NCBI RefSeq assembly: GCF_001187535.1
Contig: NZ_LFIO01001065.1
Location: 124,001-188,000 of the forward strand
Source: Rhizobium ecuadorense
GTDB taxonomy: Bacteria > Pseudomonadota > Alphaproteobacteria > Rhizobiales > Rhizobiaceae
Reading direction: 5' to 3'
DNA: 64,000 nt
A program made the translations under genes and the position numbers. The notes beneath the pieces are model-generated. The model had not been told where the DNA came from and ran no database searches. It was given only the letters and a program-made list of their open reading frames with translations. This document shows positions 28,301-35,915 of the stretch, in pieces. Position 1 is the first letter of the stretch, and every line of letters starts with the position of its first letter.

Positions 28301-28698
28301 GTCAGCGTCTGGCACGGGTGGATACGCTGAAGCGGCTCATCAGCGGTCAGGTGGATGTGGTGGCGGCGCTGCAGAATATCGTCATCGCCGGCGGCCGGCG
28401 GCTGTCGCCGTGGATCGCGCCGCTACTCGAGCTGCTGCCCGACCGGCGCCATATCGCTCGCGAAGTCCGGCATTCCTTCGCGCTGTTCGGCAAGCGCAAG
28501 GTGCCGCTGACGCTGATCTACAGCGAGGGCGATGTCGGGCTCGACCACGTCTATTTCCATTTCGGGCCGCGCGGGGCCAAGCTTTCGCGCTATCCGAACG
28601 TGCGGCTGCTGATGCTGCCGGATGCCGACCACAATCTCACACCGCCGCAATCGCGCAAATTCGTACTCGACGAGATCATCCGGCTGGCGAGAGCGTGA
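25387..28698 (+). CDS. Polysaccharide flippase fused to two alpha/beta-hydrolase domains
   Basis: This ~1,103-residue protein is a three-part fusion. Residues ~1-480 form a multi-spanning membrane domain (roughly 12-14 hydrophobic segments) with the Wzx/MVF flippase signature TGFVSSIITARLLGPEANGI near the N terminus. Residues ~540-785 resemble an alpha/beta-hydrolase with FVSPWGFEEMCSRKFFR and DYRGTGDA, but its elbow is GQGLG (635-639), lacking a Ser or Cys nucleophile. Residues ~800-1100 form a second hydrolase with elbow GRCSG, placing Cys921 at the nucleophile position, and a C-terminal DADHNLTPP with the expected His. The hydrolase domains recall those linked to exosortase/EPS loci. The start is either ATG 25387 or TTG 25372. 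It is the last gene of the carrier-protein operon. Confidence 0.88.
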   Translation: MSKGIIANSVMNAAAGMLLLLTGFVSSIITARLLGPEANGIVAFSLWLVVTGASIAELGSSITLLKTLPQLSAEGYDMRRRRGFAAILVSFMMFSTVVLLALYALFFLTSEEMHWADTAPSVALVTGVLFFVQAIGSFVKFYLIGEKKLGAFFRLTVAVSILQLAGVAAGAVFYGVEGVLVGYALGQLVLFFATLPILLARRDWCGVSLKALASSSVILSIQFIIDSIFLNRLELLFLQQFWSVEMVGYYAVGLSIANIALQLPIQMTGSLLPYYSERRHNSDDSTLPVEVFAAVTRSMAYIVLPMSLGLAAISSELVLVVFGEAFRRSGTVVALLALVAPAYTFMQILSLYLLSMDRARSRLNISVIGGLLMVVGCLLIIPRLAAEGAALVRILVFVAMSVMMIRQTGFGSQLSGLYTSLTKVTLAAVLCACGAISALEFIRGPVGLVVAILAGTFCYFAALRVLRVMPAEDVEVMRSILDKMPRVLQRPMGYAINFIAPRLPGDPDRAKVAPGEFSLEPAEGAGRSAALPVVFDGTIGLFMPENPAVRKRSAAVLFVSPWGFEEMCSRKFFRVAAEHFSDIGVASLRFDYRGTGDALDFGPLPARLETWENSIRAAADKLKSLSGCDRIILIGQGLGATLAHRIGASIDGVDSLVMLAPVLSGRAYLRELNMWSKIIDADLGLGKEHLQTAKVQIAGLVMPEEIAAELGKLNIAAPQGLASPRYLILERPAKADDTGFADALTALGADVEQTVFEGYDELATNPLFAKTPTGVVELLKTWLERATTETSGAHSPTTVENALLAGEGFAETPVRFGSHDHLVGVVSRPLGAIEGNAVLFLSTAYDRHAGWGRTTVDMARELARQGVVSLRFDSANVGDSPPRPDAPEQVLYSSTQTEDAVAALDLLESVVAGPIMVAGRCSGGYVAFRAGVADERLKAVVSINPFVYYWDPEIPVRREHVVSVPRSLDDYGQRLARVDTLKRLISGQVDVVAALQNIVIAGGRRLSPWIAPLLELLPDRRHIAREVRHSFALFGKRKVPLTLIYSEGDVGLDHVYFHFGPRGAKLSRYPNVRLLMLPDADHNLTPPQSRKFVLDEIIRLARA

Positions 28699-28717
28699 GG
28701 GGGGCAGGCCGGCGGGA

Positions 28718-29896
28718 TCAGGTCCTGTCGGCAGTGACGATATCAAGCGAACGATAGAGATCGATATAGCGCCCGGCGACGATATCCCAGGAATAACCGC
28801 GCGCGGCATCGAGAAGCTCGGCGCGAACGGCGTCCGGTTGGCGTGCGAGCGTTTCATAGGCCGCTTCGATCGCGGTCGCGGCAGTCTCGGGATTGGTGAA
28901 ATCGGCAAGCGTGATGACGGGGTGTCGGTCGGCAAGCGTGGTAAAGGCATCATTGGCGTTCAGCACCGGCAGCAGGCCGGCGCTCATCGCCTCCAGCGCC
29001 ACCAGGCCAAAACCTTCATATTCCGAGGCGGAGGAAAAGAGCGAAGCGTCAGTGATGATGCGCCGGATGGCGCCGTTGTCGGGCGAGACGTGCAGGGTGA
29101 CGCGGCCGGAAAGGTTGCGGCCTTCGATCGCGGCTTCGACATCGGCCCGGTTCAGGTCGGATTCGGCCCCGATGACGTCGAGATGCCATTCCGCGTCACG
29201 GGTCTTCAGCACGGCCATCGCATCGAGCAGATGGTCCAGCCGCTTGTTCACCGAGAAGCGACCGATGGTGACGATGCGGCGCCTTGCCCGGCGCGAAGCG
29301 GTGTCGGCGAACTTGCCGATATCGGCGCCGTTTTCGATCAGTCGGCTGTCGGGTGCGATTTCGGAAAACTGCTTGAGGTCGGAGGCGCTGCAGCAGACGA
29401 CGCGCCGATAAGCGAGTGCCGAAGCGCGGGTCAGCGTCCGGAACCAGATCTTCTTGATCGCGGCGTATTTCCTGGTGTGGAAGAAGCCGCCATGGGTGGT
29501 GACGATCATCGGCTTGCGATGCAGCAGCCGGCCCCAGGCGAGCGCGTCGAAGAAGAAGTCGATGGCGTGGACATGGACGAGATCGGCATCGGCAAGATGG
29601 CGGAAAACCTCGGGCGCCAGCGGATAGCGGCTGCTGCCGGACCAGGGAATGCGCACCACCTCGATGCCATCGATGTTTTCGCGCGGCGGCAGCTTGTCCT
29701 CAGGCGCGGTGAAGAGCGAATTGAGCGTGACCACACGAACGCGATAACCGCGCCGCAGGGTCTGGCGGCTGAGATTGGCGACCACGTCTTCCAGGCCGCC
29801 GCGGTTGGGCAGGAACTGGCGCACGACATGGACGACCAGCGGCGCCGTTTCCGGCTGCGACTTCCAGCGCACCCTGTCTGCCTCGACGATCGCCAT
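28718..29896 (-). CDS. Glycosyltransferase, GT4 family
   Basis: This 392-residue GT-B glycosyltransferase has the glycine-rich loop RQFLPNRGGLEDVVANLSRQ near residue 26, the inter-domain LVHVHAIDFFFDALAWGRLL, ENGADIGKFAD, and the donor-binding EX7E motif SASEYEGFGLVALEAMSAGL (~293-312). It is encoded convergently with the flippase fusion, 19 nt apart, and probably belongs to the same glycan assembly function although transcribed separately. Donor and acceptor cannot be read from the sequence. The 140 bp upstream hold no other gene. Confidence 0.88.
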   Translation of the reverse strand: MAIVEADRVRWKSQPETAPLVVHVVRQFLPNRGGLEDVVANLSRQTLRRGYRVRVVTLNSLFTAPEDKLPPRENIDGIEVVRIPWSGSSRYPLAPEVFRHLADADLVHVHAIDFFFDALAWGRLLHRKPMIVTTHGGFFHTRKYAAIKKIWFRTLTRASALAYRRVVCCSASDLKQFSEIAPDSRLIENGADIGKFADTASRRARRRIVTIGRFSVNKRLDHLLDAMAVLKTRDAEWHLDVIGAESDLNRADVEAAIEGRNLSGRVTLHVSPDNGAIRRIITDASLFSSASEYEGFGLVALEAMSAGLLPVLNANDAFTTLADRHPVITLADFTNPETAATAIEAAYETLARQPDAVRAELLDAARGYSWDIVAGRYIDLYRSLDIVTADRT

Positions 29897-30037
29897 TTTC
29901 CACCTATCGCTGCACGCGCCTCATGCCGAGGCGGGACTGTTATAGCAACGACCAGTTATCTCAGGCGTTAAGCCGCGGTTTCAGCGGCATCCCGAGACCC
30001 GATTCTTCGATAAAAGGGTTAATCGTATCTGACGGGT

Positions 30038-30274
30038 TCAGAACGCCTTGAAAGTGAGCGTCGTCAGCGAGCGGACGATACCGGGTATATTGGCGATGTT
30101 GTCGTTGATGAATTTGCCGATATCCTGGCCTTCCTCGATATAGACCTTCAGCAGCAGGTCGTAGTCGCCGCTGGTGGAATAGAGCTCCGAGACCAGTTCG
30201 GACTGATAGATGGCGTCGGCGACCTCATAGGTCTGGCCGGGGGCGCATTGGAGCTGGACGAAGATCGGCTTCAT
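30038..30274 (-). CDS. Stand-alone Lrp/AsnC ligand-binding (RAM) domain protein
   Basis: The 78-residue protein consists only of the RAM fold found at the C terminus of Lrp/AsnC regulators: FVQLQCAPGQTYEVADAI, VSELYSTSGDYDLLLKVYIEEG and IPGIVRSLTTLTFKAF. There is no helix-turn-helix. Such stand-alone proteins bind amino acids and form ring-like oligomers in other species; their role is poorly known, and they may modulate full-length Lrp proteins. The start at 30274 is chosen because AGGAAA precedes it and the domain begins there; the longer frame to 30631 runs antisense through the LysR gene. It lies 68 nt after the end of the LysR gene and may be co-transcribed with it. Confidence 0.87.
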   Translation of the reverse strand: MKPIFVQLQCAPGQTYEVADAIYQSELVSELYSTSGDYDLLLKVYIEEGQDIGKFINDNIANIPGIVRSLTTLTFKAF

Positions 30275-30342
30275 GGGATTTCCTGCGAAGGTTGTTTGGC
30301 TGATATAATGGTCGAAAGCGCCATGCCGATGCAAGCCGTTCG

Positions 30343-31251
30343 TCACGCGGCCGGGTCGGCGGCGGCCTCCGCGACGATCCAGTCGCGAAAGGCGGCAAGC
30401 GGCGCATAGTCGGCGCGCTCGGGCGGAAAAGCGAGATAATAGCGCTCGCGGCTTTCCATTTCGCGGTCGACGGCGGCGACGAGATCGCCGCGCCTGAGCT
30501 CTTCCTGCATGAGGAATGTCGGCAGGAGGGCGATGCCAAGGCCGGCGATGGCAGCCTGTGCGGCGGTGGCGAACTGGTCGAAGAGCATGCCATGCACGTT
30601 TTCGAAGGAAACGCCGTTGCTGGCGAACCATTGCTCCCAGGCGTCGGGCCGGGTGGTCAGATGCAGAAGCGGAACGGACAGCAGATCCTGCGGCTTGGCG
30701 ATCGCGTATCGCTTGAGAAAATCGGAGCTGCAGGCCGGCACCGTGCGCTCCGACATCAGAAAGGTCAGTTCGGCGCCCGGCCAGTGCGGATGGCCGAAAT
30801 GGATGGCGGCGTCGATCGAATCGAGGCGGAAATCGAAAGGTGAAAGCCGGGTCACCAGATTGATCGTCACGCCGGGATTGGCGGCGAGGAAGCGCCCGAG
30901 GCGCGGCGCCAGCCAGCGCGTGCCGAAGGTCGGCAGGATGGCGAGATTGAGCGTGCCGCCATGCGGATTGGCGCGCAGGTTGAGCGAAGCGCTCGATATG
31001 CGCCGCAGCGCCTCGCGGATCTCGCGGGCATAACTGTCGCCGGCAAGCGTCAGCCGCATGGTCTGGCGTTCGCGCAAGAAGAGCTCGACACCGAGCTGCT
31101 CCTCCAGTGCGCTCACCTGGCGGCTGACGGCGCTCTGCGTCAGATCGAGTTCACGCGCGGCCGCCGTGACGCTGCCGGTGCGGGCAACCGCCTCGAAAGC
31201 GGCGAGATGCGAAATTGACGGCAGAAAACGCCTTGAAGCGAACATGTTCAT
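30343..31251 (-). CDS. LysR-family transcriptional regulator (GcvA-like)
   Basis: The 302-residue regulator has an N-terminal winged helix (SHLAAFEAVARTGSVTAAARELDLTQSAVSRQVSALEEQLG, ~14-54) and a periplasmic-binding-protein-like effector domain typical of the GcvA/AmpR branch (LPTFGTRWLAPRLGRF, DAAIHFGHPHWPGAE, GIALLPTFL). It is divergent from the HglS-like gene with about 100 bp between them, the usual position for a LysR activator. A candidate site is noted at 31248. It probably controls the lysine/pipecolate catabolic genes to its right; the inducer is unknown. Confidence 0.88.
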   Translation of the reverse strand: MNMFASRRFLPSISHLAAFEAVARTGSVTAAARELDLTQSAVSRQVSALEEQLGVELFLRERQTMRLTLAGDSYAREIREALRRISSASLNLRANPHGGTLNLAILPTFGTRWLAPRLGRFLAANPGVTINLVTRLSPFDFRLDSIDAAIHFGHPHWPGAELTFLMSERTVPACSSDFLKRYAIAKPQDLLSVPLLHLTTRPDAWEQWFASNGVSFENVHGMLFDQFATAAQAAIAGLGIALLPTFLMQEELRRGDLVAAVDREMESRERYYLAFPPERADYAPLAAFRDWIVAEAAADPAA

Positions 31252-31266
31252 TCCATTTCAGAATGA
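31248..31266. promoter_or_regulatory. Candidate LysR-type binding site
   Basis: The inverted repeat TCATTC-N7-GAATGA overlaps the start of the LysR gene. A second, related arrangement CTCATCC...GGAATGAG lies at about 31317-31340, just before the divergent HglS-like gene. Repeated related palindromes in a LysR/target intergenic region suggest autoregulation and activation sites. Not verified. Confidence 0.4.
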
Positions 31267-31353
31267 GCTATTTCCAAAATGTCGATATTTCCGCCTTTAT
31301 GGTAGTTGTAAAGAGCCTCATCCTGCAAAAACGGAATGAGCCGGAGTTCTGAG

Positions 31354-32763
31354 ATGCCGCAAGCCTTCGTTTCCACAGACCGCATTCGCTCGCTTTTCAC
31401 CGAAGCGATGTCGCAGATGTACCGGACGGAGGTGCCCCAATACGGCACGCTGATCGAACTCGTGGCGGAGGTTAATGCCGGCTGCCTGGAAAACGACCCC
31501 GAACTGCGTGAGCGGCTTGCCCGTGCCGGCGAGCTGGAGCGGATCGATGTTGAGCGCCACGGCGCCATCCGGCTCGGCACGGCGGATGAGCTTTTCACCA
31601 TCCGGCGGCTGTTTGCCGTCATGGGCATGCAGGCGGTCGGCTATTACGATCTCTCGGTCGCCGGCGTGCCGGTTCATTCGACCTGCTTCCGGCCGATCGA
31701 CGAGGCCGCACTCAACGTCAATCCGTTCCGTGTCTTCACCTCGCTGCTGCGATTGGAGCTGATCGAGGACGAAGGGCTGCGCGGCGAAGCCGAGGCCATC
31801 CTGGCAAAGCGGCGCATCTATACGCCGCGCGCCATCGCGCTGATTGAGCGTCACGAACAGAACGGCGGCCTGACGGAAGCGGAAGTGACGGAATTCGTCG
31901 CCGAGGCGCTCGAAACCTTCCGCTGGCACGGCGAGGCGACGGTCAGCGCCGAGACCTATAAGCGGCTGCATGATGCGCACCGGCTGATCGCCGACGTCGT
32001 CAGCTTCAAAGGGCCGCATATCAACCATCTGACGCCGCGCACGCTCGATATCGACGCGGTCCAGGCCCGCATGCCGGAGCGCGGCATCACGCCGAAGGCG
32101 GTCATCGAAGGGCCGCCGCGCCGTCATTGCGACATCCTGCTGCGGCAGACGAGTTTCAAGGCGCTTGAAGAAACGATCATCTTTGCCGGTGATGCGGCCG
32201 CGGTTCAGGGAACGCACACCGCCCGCTTCGGCGAGATCGAGCAGCGCGGCGTGGCGCTGACGGCCAAGGGCCGGGCGCTCTATGACCGGCTGCTCGCCTC
32301 GGTTCGCGGCGAAGTGCAGGTTGGCGCCGGCGGCGCCAAGGCCGGCGCCTACGACAACGAACTCGTCGAGCGCTTCAAGGCGCTGCCGGACAGCTGGGAC
32401 GAGCTGCGCAGGCAGGATCTGGCCTTCTTCCGCTATTCCGCCACATCAGCTGGCATTGCCGCCGCGGTCAACACGCTGCCCGACGATCCGGAGGCGCTGA
32501 TCGCCAAGGGTTACCTGGCCTTCTCACCGATCGTCTACGAAGACTTCCTGCCCGTCAGCGCGGCCGGCATCTTCCAGTCGAACCTCGGCACCGATCAGCA
32601 GCAGAATTATGCGACGCATTCGAACCGCGATGCCTTCGAGGTGGCGCTCGGCGCCAGCGTTCAGGATGAGCTGGCGCTTTATGCCGAGCGCCAGGCCGCC
32701 TCGCTCGATGCGGCGATGGAAGCGCTCGGCCTTGCGGGCCTGCAGTTGAAGACCGTTGCGTGA
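31354..32763 (+). CDS. hglS: 2-oxoadipate dioxygenase/decarboxylase, HglS-like (DUF1338)
   Basis: The 469-residue protein belongs to the DUF1338/YdcJ group, non-haem Fe(II) enzymes of the vicinal-oxygen-chelate type. The studied Pseudomonas putida HglS converts 2-oxoadipate to D-2-hydroxyglutarate at the end of D-lysine/pipecolate breakdown. Candidate metal and substrate residues are His69 and Arg73 in ERHGAIRLGT, His225 in KGPHINHLTPR, and Glu294 in RFGEIEQRGV. The start at 31354 has GGAG upstream; an in-frame 31336 start would add six residues. The two following genes encode an amine oxidase and a semialdehyde dehydrogenase of the same route, supporting the assignment. Confidence 0.88.
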   Translation: MPQAFVSTDRIRSLFTEAMSQMYRTEVPQYGTLIELVAEVNAGCLENDPELRERLARAGELERIDVERHGAIRLGTADELFTIRRLFAVMGMQAVGYYDLSVAGVPVHSTCFRPIDEAALNVNPFRVFTSLLRLELIEDEGLRGEAEAILAKRRIYTPRAIALIERHEQNGGLTEAEVTEFVAEALETFRWHGEATVSAETYKRLHDAHRLIADVVSFKGPHINHLTPRTLDIDAVQARMPERGITPKAVIEGPPRRHCDILLRQTSFKALEETIIFAGDAAAVQGTHTARFGEIEQRGVALTAKGRALYDRLLASVRGEVQVGAGGAKAGAYDNELVERFKALPDSWDELRRQDLAFFRYSATSAGIAAAVNTLPDDPEALIAKGYLAFSPIVYEDFLPVSAAGIFQSNLGTDQQQNYATHSNRDAFEVALGASVQDELALYAERQAASLDAAMEALGLAGLQLKTVA

Positions 32764-32830
32764 AATGGCCGCTTCAACACGTCATCATATGCGTTAGAGT
32801 AGCGCGATTTCGTTCCGATCGGACTGAGCC

Positions 32831-34114
32831 ATGCTGAATGATCCGCGCTCCCACGGCCTCTGGGAAAAGACCGCAGCCGAACCGCCGGCCACTTCGCCGC
32901 TCGCAGGCGCGGTATCGGCCGACGTCGTCATCGTCGGCGGCGGTTACACCGGTCTCTCCTCCGCCCTGCATCTTGCCGAAGCCGGCTCGAAGGTGGTGCT
33001 GCTGGAGGGAAAGGAGATCGGGTTCGGCGGCGCGGGGCGCAATGTCGGCCTGATCAATGCCGGCATGTGGGTGATGCCCGACGATCTGCCCGGCGTGCTC
33101 GGGCCGGTGCATGGCGAACGCCTGCTCGAGCTGCTCGGCAATGCGCCGAAGCTCGTCATGGAACTGATCGACAGGCACGGGATTGCCTGCGAACTCGAAC
33201 GCAACGGCACGCTGCATTGCGCGGTCGGCGCGGATGGGCTGAAGGAAATCGAGAGCCGCGCGGCGCAATGGGCCGCGCGCGGCGCGCCCGTGAAACTGCT
33301 CGATGCGGCGGAGACGGCCAGACGCATCGGCAGCGATGCCTATACCGGTTCGCTGCTCGACATGCGCGCCGGCACGCTGCAGCCGCTCGCCTATGCGCGC
33401 GGCCTTGCCCATGCCGCCGTCAAGGCGGGCGTCGCCATCCACACGTCGAGCCCCGTCATCGCAACGGAGCGCAACGGCAGCCGCTGGACCGTGAAGACGG
33501 AAAACGGCGCGGTCAGCGCGGACTGGATCGTCGTCGCCACCGATGCCTACAGCACCGGCCCCTTCGAACAAGTCCGCAACGAACAGGTCTATCTGCCCTA
33601 TTTCAACTTCGCCACCGTGCCGCTCGGCCATAATCTGCGCCAGTCGATCCTGCCGGGACGGGAAGGCGCATGGGATACCAAGGACATTCTGTCCTCCTTC
33701 CGCATGGACCAGGCCGGACGTCTCGTCTTCGGCAGTGTCGGAGCGCTGCGTAATACCGGGCTTGCCGTGCACAAGGGCTGGGCCAAGCGCGCCTTGAAGC
33801 GGCTCTTCCCCATGATCGGCGATGTCGAATTCGAGTGCGAATGGTACGGCCAGATCGGCATGACCGACAATGCGCTGCCGCGTTTTCACAAATTCGCCCC
33901 CGGCGTGATCGGCTTTTCGGGTTATAATGGCCGCGGCATTGCCCCCGGCACGGTCTTCGGCCGGACGCTCGCCGAGCATATTCTCGGCCGGCTTTCGGAA
34001 GCCGATCTGCCGCTGCCGCTGACCTCGCCCACCGAGCCGAGCTTCCGGGCGTTCAAGGAACTATGGTACGAAGCCGGCGCTCAGGTCGCCCATTTCGCAG
34101 ATGCCCGCTTCTGA
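32831..34114 (+). CDS. amaA: FAD-dependent oxidoreductase, probable L-pipecolate oxidase
   Basis: This 427-residue DAO-family flavoprotein has the FAD motif VVIVGGGYTGLSSALHLAEA (~33-52), the GFGGAGRNVGLINAGMW block (~62-78) and the C-terminal FSGYNGRGIAPGTVFGR (~362-378). In lysine catabolic clusters such oxidases (AmaA) convert L-pipecolate to piperideine-6-carboxylate. The gene lies between the HglS-like gene and an AmaB-like dehydrogenase, which use downstream intermediates of that same route, so this role is favoured by context. Other secondary amines, or a putrescine oxidase-like PuuB role, are alternatives. Symbol by context only. Confidence 0.75.
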   Translation: MLNDPRSHGLWEKTAAEPPATSPLAGAVSADVVIVGGGYTGLSSALHLAEAGSKVVLLEGKEIGFGGAGRNVGLINAGMWVMPDDLPGVLGPVHGERLLELLGNAPKLVMELIDRHGIACELERNGTLHCAVGADGLKEIESRAAQWAARGAPVKLLDAAETARRIGSDAYTGSLLDMRAGTLQPLAYARGLAHAAVKAGVAIHTSSPVIATERNGSRWTVKTENGAVSADWIVVATDAYSTGPFEQVRNEQVYLPYFNFATVPLGHNLRQSILPGREGAWDTKDILSSFRMDQAGRLVFGSVGALRNTGLAVHKGWAKRALKRLFPMIGDVEFECEWYGQIGMTDNALPRFHKFAPGVIGFSGYNGRGIAPGTVFGRTLAEHILGRLSEADLPLPLTSPTEPSFRAFKELWYEAGAQVAHFADARF

Positions 34115-34178
34115 GAACCGGTAAACGCTTCCGGGAAGCGAAACTCACTTCTGGAATAACAAGATTGGAAACACGACA

Positions 34179-35717
34179 ATGAACATCGCCGTCCTCGATC
34201 TCGCCACCGAAACCGCCAAGCTGCTTGCCGAGCTCGGCGTCGATGCCGGCCGCTATCACGGCGGCACGCTTTCCGTCACCTCGCCGGTGACGGGCAAGGA
34301 AATCGGCAGGCTCCGGGAGCACACCGTCTCCGAGACGAAGACGGCGATCGAAGAGGCGCATAAGGCCTTCCTCGAATGGCGTTCCGTGCCGGCGCCGAAG
34401 CGTGGCGAGCTGGTCCGCCTGCTCGGCGAGGAGCTGCGGGCCGCCAAGACGGCGCTCGGTCGTCTCGTCTCGATCGAGGTCGGCAAGATCACCTCGGAAG
34501 GCCTCGGCGAGGTGCAGGAGATGATCGATATCTGCGATTTTGCGGTCGGCCTGTCCCGTCAGCTCTACGGCCTGACGATCGCCACCGAGCGCTCCGAGCA
34601 CCGGATGATGGAAAGCTGGCATCCGCTCGGCGTGGTCGGCATCATCTCCGCCTTCAACTTCCCCGTCGCCGTCTGGTCGTGGAATGCAGCACTCGCGATG
34701 GTCTGCGGCAATTCCACCGTCTGGAAGCCTTCGGAAAAGACCCCGTTGACCGCACTTGCCGTGCAGGCGCTGTTCGAAAAGGCGCTGAAGCGCTTCGTCG
34801 CCGAGGGCGGCACGGCGCCCGCCAATCTGTCGACGCTGATCATCGGCGGCCGCGATGTCGGCGAAGTGCTGGTCGATCATCCGAAGATCCCGCTCGTCTC
34901 CGCCACCGGCTCGACCGCCATGGGCCGCGCCGTCGGCCCGCGCCTGTCGCAGCGTTTTGCCCGCGCCATTCTCGAACTCGGCGGCAACAATGCGGCGATC
35001 GTCTGCCCGAGCGCCGACCTCGACCTGACGCTGCGCGGCGTCGCCTTCTCCGCCATGGGCACGGCCGGCCAGCGCTGCACGACGCTGCGCCGTCTCTTCG
35101 TGCATGACAGCGTCTACGACCAGTTGGTGCCGCGCCTGCAGAAGGCTTACGGCTCCGTCACCATCGGCAATCCGCTCGAAACAGGCACGCTGGTCGGCCC
35201 GCTGATCGACGGCCAGGCTTTCGAGAAGATGCAGGCAGCACTCGGCGAGGCGGCTTCGGCCGGCGGCAAGGTGACCGGTGGCGAGCGTGTCGGCAACGGT
35301 TTGACCGACGCCTTCTACGTTCGCCCGGCGCTGGTCGAAATGCCCGCGCAGACCGGCCCGGTCGAGCACGAGACCTTCGCGCCGATCCTCTACGTGATGA
35401 AATACAGCGATTTCGACGCGGTGCTGGCCCTGCACAATGCCGTGCCGCAGGGACTGTCGTCGTCGATCTTCACCAACGACATGCGCGAGGCCGAAACCTT
35501 CGTCTCCGCCAGCGGTTCGGATTGCGGCATCGCCAACGTCAATCTCGGGCCGTCAGGTGCGGAAATCGGCGGCGCCTTCGGCGGCGAGAAGGAGACCGGC
35601 GGCGGCCGCGAGTCCGGCTCGGATGCCTGGAAGGCCTATATGCGCCGCTCCACCAACACGATCAATTACGGCAGAACCCTGCCGCTTGCGCAGGGCGTCA
35701 AGTTCGACGTCGAATAA
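34179..35717 (+). CDS. amaB: L-aminoadipate-semialdehyde / piperideine-6-carboxylate dehydrogenase
   Basis: The 512-residue NAD(P)-dependent aldehyde dehydrogenase resembles the ALDH7/AmaB branch. It oxidises aminoadipate semialdehyde (in equilibrium with piperideine-6-carboxylate) to 2-aminoadipate. Catalytic features are Cys300 in GTAGQRCTTLRR, the general-base Glu in LELGGNNAAIV (~267), the cofactor-loop ATGSTAMGRAV, and the Asn in FNFPVAVWSWNAALA (~158). The carboxylate-binding block GIANVNLGPSGAEIGGAFGG (~449-468) is typical of this subfamily. An aminotransferase linking its product to 2-oxoadipate is not in the window. A strong terminator follows at 35727. Confidence 0.9.
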   Translation: MNIAVLDLATETAKLLAELGVDAGRYHGGTLSVTSPVTGKEIGRLREHTVSETKTAIEEAHKAFLEWRSVPAPKRGELVRLLGEELRAAKTALGRLVSIEVGKITSEGLGEVQEMIDICDFAVGLSRQLYGLTIATERSEHRMMESWHPLGVVGIISAFNFPVAVWSWNAALAMVCGNSTVWKPSEKTPLTALAVQALFEKALKRFVAEGGTAPANLSTLIIGGRDVGEVLVDHPKIPLVSATGSTAMGRAVGPRLSQRFARAILELGGNNAAIVCPSADLDLTLRGVAFSAMGTAGQRCTTLRRLFVHDSVYDQLVPRLQKAYGSVTIGNPLETGTLVGPLIDGQAFEKMQAALGEAASAGGKVTGGERVGNGLTDAFYVRPALVEMPAQTGPVEHETFAPILYVMKYSDFDAVLALHNAVPQGLSSSIFTNDMREAETFVSASGSDCGIANVNLGPSGAEIGGAFGGEKETGGGRESGSDAWKAYMRRSTNTINYGRTLPLAQGVKFDVE

Positions 35718-35726
35718 GCGGCCCAC

Positions 35727-35758
35727 AAAAAGGCGACGCTCAGGAGCGTCGCCTTTTT
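35727..35758 (+). terminator. Rho-independent terminator after amaB
   Basis: A perfect 14-bp hairpin (AAAAAGGCGACGCT at 35727-35740 with AGCGTCGCCTTTTT at 35745-35758, 4-nt loop) ends in a T run, 10 nt after the dehydrogenase stop. It separates the catabolic unit from the iron transporter. Confidence 0.93.
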
Positions 35759-35788
35759 GGCCTAATCGAAACTTATTCCCTCGTAATA

Positions 35789-35803
35789 TGAAATATTTGG
35801 TCA
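35789..35803 (+). promoter_or_regulatory. Candidate iron-responsive operator (RirA/IRO box)
   Basis: TGA-AATATTTGG-TCA matches the TGA-N9-TCA iron-responsive motif described for RirA-controlled genes in rhizobia, with an AT-rich core. It lies 113 nt before the start of a ferric-iron transporter operon, the right kind of target. The six fixed bases alone would occur by chance about once per 4 kb, so context carries the claim. Confidence 0.6.
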
Positions 35804-35915
35804 AGATATTGTGATGGCTTTTCCGGCGAAGCCAAACTTGAAATCTTCAGTCAGGAAAAATATACGCCTCTCATCGCCCTTGGAGACCTCGGGTGACATC
35901 GCCACGGAGGCCATC

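Noticed and set aside
28622..29971. 449-codon plus-strand frame antisense to the second GT4 gene
   Set aside because: Low-complexity shadow composition; the minus strand encodes a clear glycosyltransferase.
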